DNA of 39,939 nucleotides from STD2-77 sp964503935 (GCA_964503935.1 CAZDCJ010000007.1:1-39939), one strand, 5' to 3'. Shown: positions 22,878-31,789, counted from the first letter of the stretch. Translations and numbers: made by a program. Notes: a model not told the origin generated them from the sequence alone.

Positions 22878-23000
22878 GTCATACTGGACTCGTTTCAGCA
22901 TCTACGATATGTCAGGTCCAGCCGTCAATCGTATGGTCTTGATGATATGTGACGATGATTCTGGAATAGAGACGTATCCCGAATCAAGTCCGGGATGACA
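22878..23000. repeat. Intergenic inverted repeat before the dCTP deaminase gene
   Basis: Left arm GTCATACTGGACTCGTTTCAG and right arm TATCCCGAATCAAGTCCGGG followed by ATGACA. It belongs to the well-known GTCATCCCGGACTTGATTCGGGAT type. The rest of the gap 22741-23084 shows no gene; a CATAAT -10 at 23067-23072 lies 12 bases before the next start codon. Confidence 0.7.
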
Positions 23001-23084
23001 TAGTCCAGGACGACAATCAATGTCGTTATTCCGGATAGTCCGCTAGATAGCAAATCATAATTTTGCCATAATTTCAAGAATCTC

Positions 23085-24203
23085 ATGGAAGAAAAGATGA
23101 AAAATCTCGGAGTATTCCCCTCGCAAATGATCAGGAAGATGATCGAAGCGGGAGAAATCAAGGCGGATCCGAAGAATATCCAGCCAGCTAGCCTGGATCT
23201 AGGGATCAGCGAAGAAGTCTACCGCATGCGGGGGACTTTCCTGCCGCAACGGGGCGAGAAGATTCGCGACGTGATCGCGAAAGAGTCTATCTATCGGGCC
23301 GACCTTCGAAATCCGCTCGAAAGGAACGGCGTATATCTCATAAGACTTAATGAGACTCTGGGCCTGCCGAAGGAGAAGTTCGCTTTCGCGTCGAGCAAAA
23401 GTTCGACCGGACGGGTGGATCTGCAGACCAGGCTCCTTGTGGACGGCTATTCGCGTTTCGATACCGTGCCGGTGGGATATGAAGGCGAACTTTGGTTGCA
23501 AGTCATTCCGAAATCATTCCTCGTGAAGCTTTCCTCCGGTGAACGGCTTAATCAGATCCGGCTCTTCAACTGCCAGGCGCGGGTGGAGTGGCAGGACATG
23601 GAGGAAGTCTACGAGGGAAATAAGCTGCTTTTTGACAAGGAAGACAATTTCATCGAGACGAGGGAGAAGATAACGAAGGAGAACGGGAACAAGCTGGTGA
23701 TGAATATCGACCTGGAAGGAGAAGGTGAAGGCGGTATCATCGGCTACAAGAACATCAATCATGATAAAGTGCTGGATTTCGGAAAATTAGGCGCACATGC
23801 GGCCGAGGATTTCTTCGAGCCGATCTTTGCCCGCAAAGATAAGAGCCTGCTGCTCGAGAAAGAATCTTTTTATATATTCTGTACCAAGGAAGCTGTCCGC
23901 ATCCCGCGGGAATTTTCCGGTGAGATGATCGCGTATGATATCAGTAGCGGCGAATTTCGCAGCCATTATGCCGGTTTCTTTGACCCGGGTTTCGGCTACG
24001 GCGAGAATGGGGAGATCAGAGGACGCCGAGCGGTCCTGGAAGTGCGGTCATTCGATAACAACTTCATCTTCCGCGACAGCCAACCCATCTGCCAGATGAA
24101 CTTCGAGAAACTTATCGAACCCGCGGATTTCGTCTACAGTGAGAAGATCGGTTCGCATTATGCGAATCAGAGCGGCCCAAGACTCAGCAAGCATTTCAGA
24201 TAA
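23085..24203 (+). CDS. dcd: Long-form (two-domain) 2'-deoxycytidine 5'-triphosphate deaminase
   Basis: A 372-aa protein. It resembles the roughly 360-aa DCD family, where two dUTPase-like domains lie in tandem. The N-terminal half has GVFPSQMIRKMIEAGEIKAD, IQPASLDLGISEEVYRM and FASSKSSTGRVDLQTRLLVD, the latter being the dCTP-deaminase active-site region. The C-terminal half has FSGEMIAYDISSGEFRSHYA, GFFDPGFGYGENGE and QPICQMNFEKL. The enzyme turns dCTP into dUTP on the way to dTTP. The thymidylate kinase gene follows, so the two supply dTTP. The start follows a CATAAT box by 12 bases (near leaderless). A terminator overlaps the TAA. Confidence 0.88.
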   Translation: MEEKMKNLGVFPSQMIRKMIEAGEIKADPKNIQPASLDLGISEEVYRMRGTFLPQRGEKIRDVIAKESIYRADLRNPLERNGVYLIRLNETLGLPKEKFAFASSKSSTGRVDLQTRLLVDGYSRFDTVPVGYEGELWLQVIPKSFLVKLSSGERLNQIRLFNCQARVEWQDMEEVYEGNKLLFDKEDNFIETREKITKENGNKLVMNIDLEGEGEGGIIGYKNINHDKVLDFGKLGAHAAEDFFEPIFARKDKSLLLEKESFYIFCTKEAVRIPREFSGEMIAYDISSGEFRSHYAGFFDPGFGYGENGEIRGRRAVLEVRSFDNNFIFRDSQPICQMNFEKLIEPADFVYSEKIGSHYANQSGPRLSKHFR

Positions 24204-24229
24204 AACAGGCTTTGAGGCCTGTTTTTATT
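24202..24229 (+). terminator. Rho-independent terminator after dcd
   Basis: AAAACAGGC / GCCTGTTTT with loop TTTGAG and further T residues. Very similar to the terminators at 5885 and 11705. Confidence 0.92.
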
Positions 24230-24300
24230 TCGATTCATTCGGACCACGCCCGAAAGGGCGCGTGGGATAGGCCAGGTTTCTATATTTTTAAAAAATGGAT

Positions 24301-24306
24301 TATAAT
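24301..24306 (+). promoter_or_regulatory. -10 box of tmk
   Basis: TATAAT ends 13 bases before ATG 24320, giving a leader of about 7 bases. No good -35 is seen. Confidence 0.55.
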
Positions 24307-24319
24307 GATTACATAAGAT

Positions 24320-25021
24320 ATGTATAATCACTTCCAGATGAAAAAGAAAAAAGGTTTATTCGTAGTATTGGACGGGATTGACGGATCGGGAAAGGCTACC
24401 CAGACAGCACTTCTTCTTGAAAGGCTCAAAAAAGCCGGATATAAGACCGGAACGATTGATTTTCCGCAGTATTATGATAATTTTTTCGGTAATTTCATAG
24501 GCAAATATCTTGCGGGAGAAATGGGAGATGTCCATCCTTATCTTGCTTCGATACTTTATGCGCTTGACCGCTGGGAATCAAAGGGGGAAATAGAGAAGGG
24601 CCTGAAAGAAGGAAGGGTGTTTGTGTGTAATAGATATATGTCGGCAAATATGATCCATCAGGGTGGCAGGATCCGTGACGCGAGGAAGCGCACGGAGATG
24701 ATGGAATTTCTCAGGAAGATGGAATTCGATATTTTCGAGATCCCGAAGCCGGATATGGTGTTCTATCTCGATGTCTTGCCGGAGGTAGGGCGGAAATTGG
24801 TCGGCAACAAGAGTTCGAGGGCTTATGCGAAAGGCAAGAAGAGAGATATCTACGAAAAGGACAGGCAGCATCTCATAAATGCCCGCAACCAGGCACTCCG
24901 GCTCGTGAAGGAAAACAAGGATTGGAAGAAGATCGACTGCATGAAGAAGAAAGAGATCCTTCCGCCAGAGGTGATAAGCGAGATGATATGGCTTGAAACT
25001 GAAAAAATATTGAAAAAGTAA
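24320..25021 (+). CDS. tmk: Thymidylate kinase
   Basis: A 233-aa P-loop kinase that makes dTDP from dTMP and ATP. It shows FVVLDGIDGSGKATQT (Walker A), TIDFPQYY, LYALDRWESK (the DR motif region), VFVCNRYMSANMIHQGG and PDMVFYLDVLPE. The lid region is basic (RAYAKGKKRDIYEKDRQ). It is slightly longer than the common 205-215 aa. ATG 24320 is chosen from the promoter; ATG 24338 (MKKKKGLFVVLDG) is equally plausible and gives the usual N-terminus. It acts in the cytosol and is paired with dcd just upstream, but a terminator and its own -10 box separate them. Confidence 0.9.
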   Translation: MYNHFQMKKKKGLFVVLDGIDGSGKATQTALLLERLKKAGYKTGTIDFPQYYDNFFGNFIGKYLAGEMGDVHPYLASILYALDRWESKGEIEKGLKEGRVFVCNRYMSANMIHQGGRIRDARKRTEMMEFLRKMEFDIFEIPKPDMVFYLDVLPEVGRKLVGNKSSRAYAKGKKRDIYEKDRQHLINARNQALRLVKENKDWKKIDCMKKKEILPPEVISEMIWLETEKILKK

Positions 25022-25126
25022 ATGGCAATCGGATAGATGGGCGCATTTTAGGTGACAGGCGCAGGATCATTGACATGAAAATTACTTTCATACGAGAAAA
25101 CTATTCCTATCTATACCGATGTGTGA

Positions 25127-25132
25127 TATAAT
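25127..25132 (+). promoter_or_regulatory. Extended -10 promoter of the glycosyltransferase gene
   Basis: TGATATAAT fits an extended -10 (TGnTATAAT). The leader is about 53 bases and contains AAGGAA at 25178-25183 as ribosome site. Confidence 0.55.
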
Positions 25133-25191
25133 CTTATGTAAAGCATACTGTACTTGTGAAAATTTTCATATTTCTTAAGGAAAAAACAAAC

Positions 25192-26409
25192 ATGAAAGTT
25201 CTCATGTTTGGCTGGGAGTTTCCTCCATTCAATAGCGGAGGGCTAGGGACAGCGTGCTACGGAATTACCAAGGCGCTCTCCCAAAAAGGAGTTGAGATTA
25301 CTTTTGTATTGCCCAAAAGCGTAGAAGTGTCAGAGGATTTCGTAAAGATAATTTCCGCCAACCTGCCTCAAACCAAGATTACTCTAGTAGATTCCCTGCT
25401 GGAGTCTTACATGACCAATGAGACATATTGGAATGTGTTTAGGTCCAAGGAAAGCCGTGGAATATACAGCAGTAATCTGGTGGGGGAGGTAGAGAGGTAT
25501 GCTGCTATCGCGAAGGAAATCGCGGCGGAAGAGGATCATGATATCATTCATTGCCATGACTGGATGACGCTCTCGGCGGGGGAGGAGGCGCGAAATATTT
25601 CTGGAAAGCCGCTGATTTCCCATATACATTCGACTGAGATAGATCGCAGCGGCGGCCGCGGGATGAACCCGATGATTTCGGAAATCGAGCGTAGGGGTAT
25701 CGCAGGGGCGGATCGCGTGATCGCGGTGAGCAGATTCACGAAGAGTAAGATCGTCAATAGTTACGATATAGAGAAGGAGAAGATCGATGTCGTCTATAAC
25801 GGCATCGATAAGAGCGAATTCGAGAAAAATCTGGAAGCGGCGAATCCCTTCGGGAAGAAGATCGTACTTTTTCTAGGGAGGCTGACGCTCCACAAGGGGG
25901 CGGACTATTTCCTCAGGAGCGCGAAGAAAGTCCTGGAGAAGGATAAGGATGTGATTTTTATCGTTTCCGGGGGCGGGGACATGGAAAGGAAAATCATCGA
26001 GATGGCCTGCGATCTGGGAATCGGAGACAAGGTTCTCTTTACGGGCTTCCTCCGCGATCAGCAGCTCCGGCGGATCTATAAGATGGCCAATCTGTATGTC
26101 ATGCCGTCGGTATCCGAACCGTTCGGAATTACGCCGCTAGAGGCGCTTGCCAGCGGGACACCGGTGCTTATCTCTAGACAATCGGGCGTGAGCGAGGTAC
26201 TCAATCATTGTCTCAAGGTAGATTTCTGGGATGTGGACGAGATGGCGAACAAGATCCTAGCGGTGCTCGCCAATCAGGAGCTCGAGGAATGCCTTAAGAC
26301 GAACGGTAACAGGGAGATAGACAAGCTCAATTGGGGCGCGGCGGCGGATAGGATATTGGCGATTTACAAGAGCATGGTACCGATGATGAAGATGGAATCG
26401 TCATTCTGA
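25192..26409 (+). CDS. Glycosyltransferase, GT4/GT5 (starch/glycogen-synthase-like)
   Basis: A 405-aa GT-B protein beginning MKVLMFGWEFPPFNSGGLGT, the normal start for this group (the GGLG loop binds nucleotide sugar). It has IIHCHDWMTLSAGEEA, VIAVSRFTKSKIVNSY, VVYNGIDKSEFE, FLGRLTLHKGADYFL and SVSEPFGITPLEALASGTPV, which contains the E-x7-E catalytic signature. A GTG at 25156 in the same frame would add 12 residues, but AAGGAA before ATG 25192 supports the shorter form. It leads the alpha-glucan cluster, so it likely elongates or primes glucan chains (inference). Its last codons and TGA stop lie in an inverted repeat (26399-26516), so the C-terminus may have been altered by that element. Confidence 0.85.
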   Translation: MKVLMFGWEFPPFNSGGLGTACYGITKALSQKGVEITFVLPKSVEVSEDFVKIISANLPQTKITLVDSLLESYMTNETYWNVFRSKESRGIYSSNLVGEVERYAAIAKEIAAEEDHDIIHCHDWMTLSAGEEARNISGKPLISHIHSTEIDRSGGRGMNPMISEIERRGIAGADRVIAVSRFTKSKIVNSYDIEKEKIDVVYNGIDKSEFEKNLEAANPFGKKIVLFLGRLTLHKGADYFLRSAKKVLEKDKDVIFIVSGGGDMERKIIEMACDLGIGDKVLFTGFLRDQQLRRIYKMANLYVMPSVSEPFGITPLEALASGTPVLISRQSGVSEVLNHCLKVDFWDVDEMANKILAVLANQELEECLKTNGNREIDKLNWGAAADRILAIYKSMVPMMKMESSF

Positions 26410-26516
26410 ATGTAGCAAAGTGGAGTGAAGAATCTCCGTAACCGTGCAAATAAGATCTTCTATAGCGTTTTATGGATCATGGTAACAGGATCCTTCGGAG
26501 TCCTTCAGGATGACAT
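26399..26516. repeat. Inverted repeat that overlaps the end of the glycosyltransferase gene
   Basis: Left arm CGTCATTCTGAA ... GTGAAGAATCTCCGTAAC, right arm GGTAACAGGATCCTTCGGAG ... TTCAGGATGACAT. The left arm supplies the last codons and the TGA of the upstream gene. Same family as 21792-21942. Confidence 0.8.
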
Positions 26517-26568
26517 CGTAATATGACGCAAATCTTCTATATTCAAATAAAAAAATAATATTACTCAA

Positions 26569-27768
26569 GTGCCATCAATCTGCTTTTATTTCCAAATCCA
26601 TCAGCCGTATCGCATCAAGAGGTATACGGTCTTTGATATCGGCAGCGATCACGATTATTTCGATGATGTCTCTTCGAATGACAAGAACAACGAAGCGATC
26701 ATGAAGAAGATTGCGCGGAAATGTTATCTGCCTACGAACCAGGCTCTTTTCGACCTCATACATCGCTATCCGCAGTTCAAGGTGAGCTTCTCATTTTCAG
26801 GCATCGCGCTCGAGCAGATGGAGAAATACGCGCCGGAAGTCATAAAGTCTTTCAAGAGGCTGGTGGATACGGGCAACGTAGAGATTCTGGATGAGACTTA
26901 TTATCATTCGCTGTCTTTTTTCTATTCCAACGACGAATTCATCGAGCAGATAAAGATGCATCGTGACAAGGTGAAAGAGCTTTTTGGGTATGAGCCGAAA
27001 GTGTTCCGCAATACGGAGCTCGCCTACAATAACGAATTGGCGGCGTTGGTCGAGAAATTGGGCTACAAGGCGATCCTCGCGGAAGGCTGGGATTATTATC
27101 TGGGAGGAAAGTCGCCGAATTTCGTATATCGGCCGCAAGGCACCGCCAAGATAAAATTACTCCTGAAGAATTACAAGCTTTCGGACGACATAGCTTTCCG
27201 CTTCAGCAATCGCGGGTGGGAAGAATATCCGCTCCACGCGCCGAAATTCGCGCAGTGGGTGGACGCCGTGAACGGCAACGGCCAGACCGTAAATCTTTTT
27301 ATGGATTATGAAACCTTCGGAGAACATCAATGGGAAGATACGGGAATTTTCAATTTTCTCCGGAGTCTGCCGGAAGAGATGCTTAAGCATCCTGACAACG
27401 ATTTCAAGACGCCTACGGAAGTGGCAGATTCGTATGACGCGCAGGGGGAACTGGATATGCATAATATCGTGACTTGGGCGGATACGGAGCGAGACTTGAG
27501 CGCCTGGACGGGCAATGCCATGCAGAAATCGGCCCTCAAGAAGATCTACGAGATCGAAGACGAGGTGAATTCCAAAGATGACGACAGGATAAAAGATGCC
27601 TGGCGGAAGCTCCAGACAAGCGACCATTTCTACTATATGTGCACGAAGTGGTTTTCGGACGGGGACGTGCATAAGTATTTCAGCCCGTACGAATCCCCTT
27701 ACGAAGCATTCATAAATTACATGAATGTCCTCAACGATTTCAAATTGACGCTTGCCGGGACGAAATAA
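26569..27768 (+). CDS. Glycoside hydrolase family 57 (alpha-amylase type)
   Basis: A 399-aa cytoplasmic enzyme from GTG 26569 (no nearby ATG; the sequence PSICFYFQIHQPY is the expected beginning). GH57 motifs are FQIHQPY (region 1), FSFSGIALEQM (region 2), FRNTELAYNNE with the nucleophile Glu (region 3, about residue 149), and MDYETFGEHQW with the acid/base Asp (region 4, about residue 246). A C-terminal helical part follows (TWADTERDLSAWTGN). Such enzymes hydrolyse or transfer alpha-1,4-glucan. No signal peptide. The glycogen synthase gene follows 49 bases downstream, so the two probably share a message. Regulation is not visible beyond an A+T-rich upstream stretch. Confidence 0.92.
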   Translation: MPSICFYFQIHQPYRIKRYTVFDIGSDHDYFDDVSSNDKNNEAIMKKIARKCYLPTNQALFDLIHRYPQFKVSFSFSGIALEQMEKYAPEVIKSFKRLVDTGNVEILDETYYHSLSFFYSNDEFIEQIKMHRDKVKELFGYEPKVFRNTELAYNNELAALVEKLGYKAILAEGWDYYLGGKSPNFVYRPQGTAKIKLLLKNYKLSDDIAFRFSNRGWEEYPLHAPKFAQWVDAVNGNGQTVNLFMDYETFGEHQWEDTGIFNFLRSLPEEMLKHPDNDFKTPTEVADSYDAQGELDMHNIVTWADTERDLSAWTGNAMQKSALKKIYEIEDEVNSKDDDRIKDAWRKLQTSDHFYYMCTKWFSDGDVHKYFSPYESPYEAFINYMNVLNDFKLTLAGTK

Positions 27769-27817
27769 GGAGGAAAGGTGACGGATACTGATAAGATAAG
27801 CCAATAAATAAAAATAT

Positions 27818-29617
27818 ATGAAACCAACGGCGGATATGCTATTCGAGGCCTCCTGGGAAGTTTGCAACAAAGTCGGCGGGATATTTACCGTACTGAGCTC
27901 GAAATCAAAACAGATACAGAAGCATTACAAGAATGCATATTGTCTCATCGGTCCCTATTTCGAAGAGGCGTGCCGGACGGTTTTCAAGGAGGAAGAAGTG
28001 CCAGAGGAGTATAGGGGTATCGCGGAGGAAATGAAGGCGATGGGAATCGTGTGTCATTTTGGGACGTGGCTGATAGAAGGGGATCCGGCGGTAATTTTGG
28101 TGGATTTCCGGGGATACGGAGCGCACATGGACGAGATCAAGAAGGCGCTGTGGGACGATTTTCAGGTAGATTCGCTGGGTTCGCCCTACGACTGGAACGA
28201 GCCGGTGCTTTGGGGTTGGACGGTGGGAATCCTGATGGAAAAGATGAAGAAGCTCTATGACGGGAAGACAGTGATCTTTCATGCGCACGAGTGGCTGGCC
28301 GGATCGTCCATCCTTTATATGAAGAAGAGCGCCGCCGGAGTGCCGACGACATTCACTACCCATGCGACTATTTTAGGAAGGACTATCGCTTCGAGCGAAA
28401 GGGATCTGTATTCGATACTTGATCAGGTAAACCCCGAACAGGAGGCGAAAAATTGCGGCATTATCGCCAAATTCAGCATAGAGAAGGCAAGCGCGCAGGC
28501 GGCGGATGTATTTACGACCGTGAGCCAGGTGACTGCGCTAGAGGCAAAAGCCTTCTTGGGGAGGGAAGTGGATGTCATATTGCCTAATGGTCTTGATATG
28601 TCCGAGTTCCTGAGTTTTGAAGATCTTACTCAGAAGCACAACCTCTACCGGAACCGGCTCAGGGAGTTCGCGTTGTATTATTTCTTTCCATATTATTCTT
28701 TCGACCTTCGGGAAAGCCTTTTCTTCTTTACCGCGAGCCGCTATGAGTTCCATAATAAAGGACTGGATGTCTTCATCGAGGCGCTGGGCAAGCTCAATGA
28801 GAAGCTGAAGAAGGAAAAGAGCAGGAAGACGGTGATAGCTTTTTTCTATGTGCCGGGCGCGGCAACTGCTATCCGGCCGGAAATCGTGAATGCGAGAGAA
28901 GCCTTTCGGGATATCAAGGAAACGCTGGATGAAGAAGAACGGGACATGCGGGAAAATATCCTTTATACTATCACTCAGGAAAAACCTCTTAATGAGAGGG
29001 CTCTTTTCAAGGAAGACTTCCTCAGGAATATGCAGCGCAAGCTCCTCAGGCTGAAGACTTTCAAGGGTAAGCCGGCTCCTCTTTCTACCCATTATCTTGC
29101 GAATGAAGGCGAAGATGCGATCATGAACGGATTCCGGCGCGCGGGGCTTGAAAACAAGGAGGAGGATAGAGTGAAAGTGATATTCTACCCCATTTATCTT
29201 TCGGGAGCGGACGGACTCGGAGACCTGGATTACTACCAGTCAATCGAGGCTTCACATCTCGGGGTGTTCCCCTCCTATTACGAACCGTGGGGATACACGC
29301 CTCTTGAGGCGGCGGCGCTGGGCGTGCCGGCTGTCACGAGCAATCTGTCCGGATTCGGGAAATATTTTTACGACGTGCTGGATCGAGATAAGGTCCCGGG
29401 CATACGCGTCATCGATATGGAGAATAGTCCGCGCGAACAGGTTGTGAAGGATCTCACGAAGAGCCTGCACCGTTTCGCGAGCTTCGAGCGGAAGGAGAGG
29501 ATCGACAACAAGATTCGCGCTCGCAAGATCGCTTTCATGGCGGACTGGGAGAATTTCGCCTTGCACTATATCGAAGCCGAGAATCTGTCGATGGAGAGAG
29601 CCGGAGGGAATAAATAA
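27818..29617 (+). CDS. Glycogen synthase, GT3 family (eukaryotic-type)
   Basis: A 599-aa GT-B protein. It begins LFEASWEVCNKVGGIFTVLS, the hallmark of GT3 glycogen synthases (best known from animals and fungi, present in some bacteria), rather than the KxGG start of bacterial GT5 GlgA. It has ENENV-type loops, TVIFHAHEWLAGSSILYMKK, TTFTTHATILGRTIASSERD, VILPNGLDMSEF, FTASRYEFHNKGLDVFIEAL and FPSYYEPWGYTPLEAAALGV, with the E-x7-E catalytic pair. It transfers glucose from a nucleotide sugar (UDP-glucose in known members) to a growing alpha-1,4-glucan. The galT-like gene starts 15 bases after the stop, so synthesis and precursor supply are probably linked. Confidence 0.93.
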   Translation: MKPTADMLFEASWEVCNKVGGIFTVLSSKSKQIQKHYKNAYCLIGPYFEEACRTVFKEEEVPEEYRGIAEEMKAMGIVCHFGTWLIEGDPAVILVDFRGYGAHMDEIKKALWDDFQVDSLGSPYDWNEPVLWGWTVGILMEKMKKLYDGKTVIFHAHEWLAGSSILYMKKSAAGVPTTFTTHATILGRTIASSERDLYSILDQVNPEQEAKNCGIIAKFSIEKASAQAADVFTTVSQVTALEAKAFLGREVDVILPNGLDMSEFLSFEDLTQKHNLYRNRLREFALYYFFPYYSFDLRESLFFFTASRYEFHNKGLDVFIEALGKLNEKLKKEKSRKTVIAFFYVPGAATAIRPEIVNAREAFRDIKETLDEEERDMRENILYTITQEKPLNERALFKEDFLRNMQRKLLRLKTFKGKPAPLSTHYLANEGEDAIMNGFRRAGLENKEEDRVKVIFYPIYLSGADGLGDLDYYQSIEASHLGVFPSYYEPWGYTPLEAAALGVPAVTSNLSGFGKYFYDVLDRDKVPGIRVIDMENSPREQVVKDLTKSLHRFASFERKERIDNKIRARKIAFMADWENFALHYIEAENLSMERAGGNK

Positions 29618-29632
29618 TAATAAGACAGCATC

Positions 29633-30574
29633 ATGATCGAGTTACGGAAAGATTACATATTGGACCGATGGAGCCATATCGCCCTCGGACGCGGCAAGCG
29701 GCCGCAAGAGACGGAAACCAAGGGAGGCCTGGCCACGGGGAATATCTGTTATTTCTGTCCGGGGAACGAAGGGATGACACCAGCCGAGACAGGCAGAGTG
29801 GCAGAAGGCGAAGGATGGAAGATTAGATGGTTTCCGAATAAATTTCCAGCGGTAGAGCCTGAACTTCGGAAGGAAGTTCTGGAAGGAAACGGGTATTTCA
29901 GGCGGGCTGAGGCGTTCGGATACCATGAAGTGGTAGCGGAAACTCCTGATCATGCGAAGCAGCTTGCGGATCTTTCCAAAGAGGATCTCCAGGAAGTGCT
30001 GCGGGTGTATGCGGAAAGGATGGCGGCGCTCAGCGGAAGGGAGGGCGTGAAATATGTCCAGATATTCAAGAACAACGGTGCTGAAGGAGGCTGCTCGATC
30101 GCGCATTCACATACGCAGATCATCGCGGGCAATCTCGTTCCGAAGAACGTGCGGGAAAAGGTAGAGGCGGCGAAGAGATGCGAGAAATGCCCATACTGTG
30201 AAATCGTAGCCGAGGAAGAAAAGAGCGAGAGGCTCATCATGGCGAACGATAACTTCGTGGCGTTCACGACCTTCGCGCCGCGCTTCAATTACGAGGCGAT
30301 GATATTTCCGAAGAAACACTACCGTAACATCACGGAATTGGGTGAGGCGGAATTCGCAGATCTTGCGGAAGCGTTCGAGAGGGTGCTTTCGAAGCTGGCG
30401 AAAGTCAGCGCGCCGTATAATTTCTATCTCCATGTCGCGCCGGCAGGAGAAGATATTCATTTCCACTTCGAGATTGCTCCCCGCATGAACACCTGGGCCG
30501 GCTATGAGCTCGCGACGGGAACGTATGTTATTACTACTTCTCCGGAAGAAGCAGCAGCATTCTACAGAGAATAA
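29633..30574 (+). CDS. galT: Galactose-1-phosphate uridylyltransferase-like (HIT superfamily)
   Basis: A 313-aa protein. GalT-type features: IELRKDYILDRWSHIALGRG at the start, CYFCPGNEGMTP (a Zn-site-like CxxC), RWFPNKFPAVEP, YHEVVAETPDH and the active-site SIAHSHTQIIAGN (HxHxQ, where the second His is uridylylated). A second CxxC (CPYC) and HFHFEIAPRM near the C-terminus complete the fold. The enzyme moves UMP between UDP-glucose and galactose-1-phosphate. In this glycogen cluster, no UDP-glucose or ADP-glucose pyrophosphorylase is seen, so the protein may supply or recover the nucleotide sugar for the GT3 synthase. Relatives act as ADP-glucose phosphorylases. That role is inference. It starts 15 bases after the GT3 gene. 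Confidence 0.85.
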   Translation: MIELRKDYILDRWSHIALGRGKRPQETETKGGLATGNICYFCPGNEGMTPAETGRVAEGEGWKIRWFPNKFPAVEPELRKEVLEGNGYFRRAEAFGYHEVVAETPDHAKQLADLSKEDLQEVLRVYAERMAALSGREGVKYVQIFKNNGAEGGCSIAHSHTQIIAGNLVPKNVREKVEAAKRCEKCPYCEIVAEEEKSERLIMANDNFVAFTTFAPRFNYEAMIFPKKHYRNITELGEAEFADLAEAFERVLSKLAKVSAPYNFYLHVAPAGEDIHFHFEIAPRMNTWAGYELATGTYVITTSPEEAAAFYRE

Positions 30575-30693
30575 CTCTGTTCCGCGTATGGTGTATCTGT
30601 TTTTTATCATGACATCTTCAGATAATGCAGAAAGAGTGAAAAATATTTTTTATAAATCTACAAAATTTAAATATCTTATAGGAGGGGACTAAG

Positions 30694-30717
30694 GTGCGCA
30701 ATCATAAGTTAATTTAA
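30694..30717 (+). other. Possible leader peptide frame with strong Shine-Dalgarno
   Basis: AGGAGGGG at 30680-30687 is the strongest ribosome site in this gap. It precedes GTG 30694, which encodes only VRNHKLI before TAA at 30715. The secreted-protein gene starts at 30722, 4 bases after that stop, which would suit reinitiation. It may be chance. Confidence 0.3.
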
Positions 30718-30721
30718 AAAA

Positions 30722-31789
30722 ATGCGAAAGATAAACTTCAAAAGAGCAGTTTTGGCGTCCATGCTTTCGCTATCGGCATTTTGTGTCTTGGGAGTATCTG
30801 CGGCTTATGCTTGGGTCAATACGAACGATGGTATACGAGATGGCGATCTTGTCCGGTTCGATATTAGGAATTCCGACGGAACGCCGGCCTTGGAGTCTTT
30901 GGATGTCTATATCATCAAACTTGTTGATGAAAAGAGAGCGTATAAGAGAGTCATCCTAAATCCCTGGATCTTCAATTCTTATAGTCACTTTCATTGGAAT
31001 GACATAAAGACATTGCCTGCTTTGAGCATAGGTGATTATATTACTTCCTCTCTGGTGCGGATTGATGGACATGATGAGATTCATGTACTCTCACCACAGC
31101 CAAATAGCGACAGCGGGCAGAAAAGCTGGGTGAATCTAAACGAAAACGAATTCCTTTATGCAGGAGGCGATCCGGCTTCAGTGTATACTATAAACCAAAG
31201 CGATTTTTCTTGCTATACTGAAGCAGGATCAATACGTAGCGTCGATGACTTTAGAGCTTTTAATGCTCTCGGAGTCTCGCCTAAGAAAATTGGCATAAGC
31301 AGCCTGATGATTTTTCCGGTTACGAATGCTGAAGGAGTGGATGTCATAAAGAAAGGAGTTTCTTCGCCATTCTTGAATTTCAATTTGTACGCCGAAGGGG
31401 AAGATGTACGGATAAAGTCAATCGTTTTTACTGTATGGGCAACAGGCACTGCGGTTTGTACAAACGTAAAAGATATACTGGTGTATGGTCCTGACGGCTC
31501 CTTGGTGAGCACAACTCCGGTTTCTGTCGGTAGCGACTGCCGGGCAAAAGTCAAATTCAATGCCTATCGCATCACGGACAAGGATACTGCCACTTTTACG
31601 GTTAAAGCTCGGGTAGACAGCCCTCAAGAGTATCTTAAACTGGGCATAGATACGACTTTGGATATAGACACGGACGCGATAATGATGTCCATGCTTGATG
31701 CCGAGCGTAATCTCGGATTCGATTCTGAGGGGAGATTAGGATGGGAGACTACTCCTGTGGTCGGAAATCTGAAAAAAGTAATTCCTTAG
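30722..31789 (+). CDS. Secreted protein of unknown function
   Basis: A 355-aa protein from ATG 30722. A signal peptide is clear (MRKINFKRAVLASMLSLSAF ... SAAYA). The first 130 mature residues contain LVRFDIRN, VYIIKLVDEKRAYKRVILNP and NSYSHFHWNDIKTL, which resemble the LIR..(I/V)Y...G.KR.I....F..Y...W.DI module of the CAP protein at 2025. The remaining part, residues 190-355, is a beta-rich domain with FLNFNLYAEGEDVRIKSIVF and TATFTVKARVDSPQ, like other CPR surface proteins. No membrane anchor. Codon use is more A+T-rich than in the flanking enzymes. It interrupts the alpha-glucan gene cluster, so it was perhaps inserted; the function is unknown. Confidence 0.75.
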   Translation: MRKINFKRAVLASMLSLSAFCVLGVSAAYAWVNTNDGIRDGDLVRFDIRNSDGTPALESLDVYIIKLVDEKRAYKRVILNPWIFNSYSHFHWNDIKTLPALSIGDYITSSLVRIDGHDEIHVLSPQPNSDSGQKSWVNLNENEFLYAGGDPASVYTINQSDFSCYTEAGSIRSVDDFRAFNALGVSPKKIGISSLMIFPVTNAEGVDVIKKGVSSPFLNFNLYAEGEDVRIKSIVFTVWATGTAVCTNVKDILVYGPDGSLVSTTPVSVGSDCRAKVKFNAYRITDKDTATFTVKARVDSPQEYLKLGIDTTLDIDTDAIMMSMLDAERNLGFDSEGRLGWETTPVVGNLKKVIP

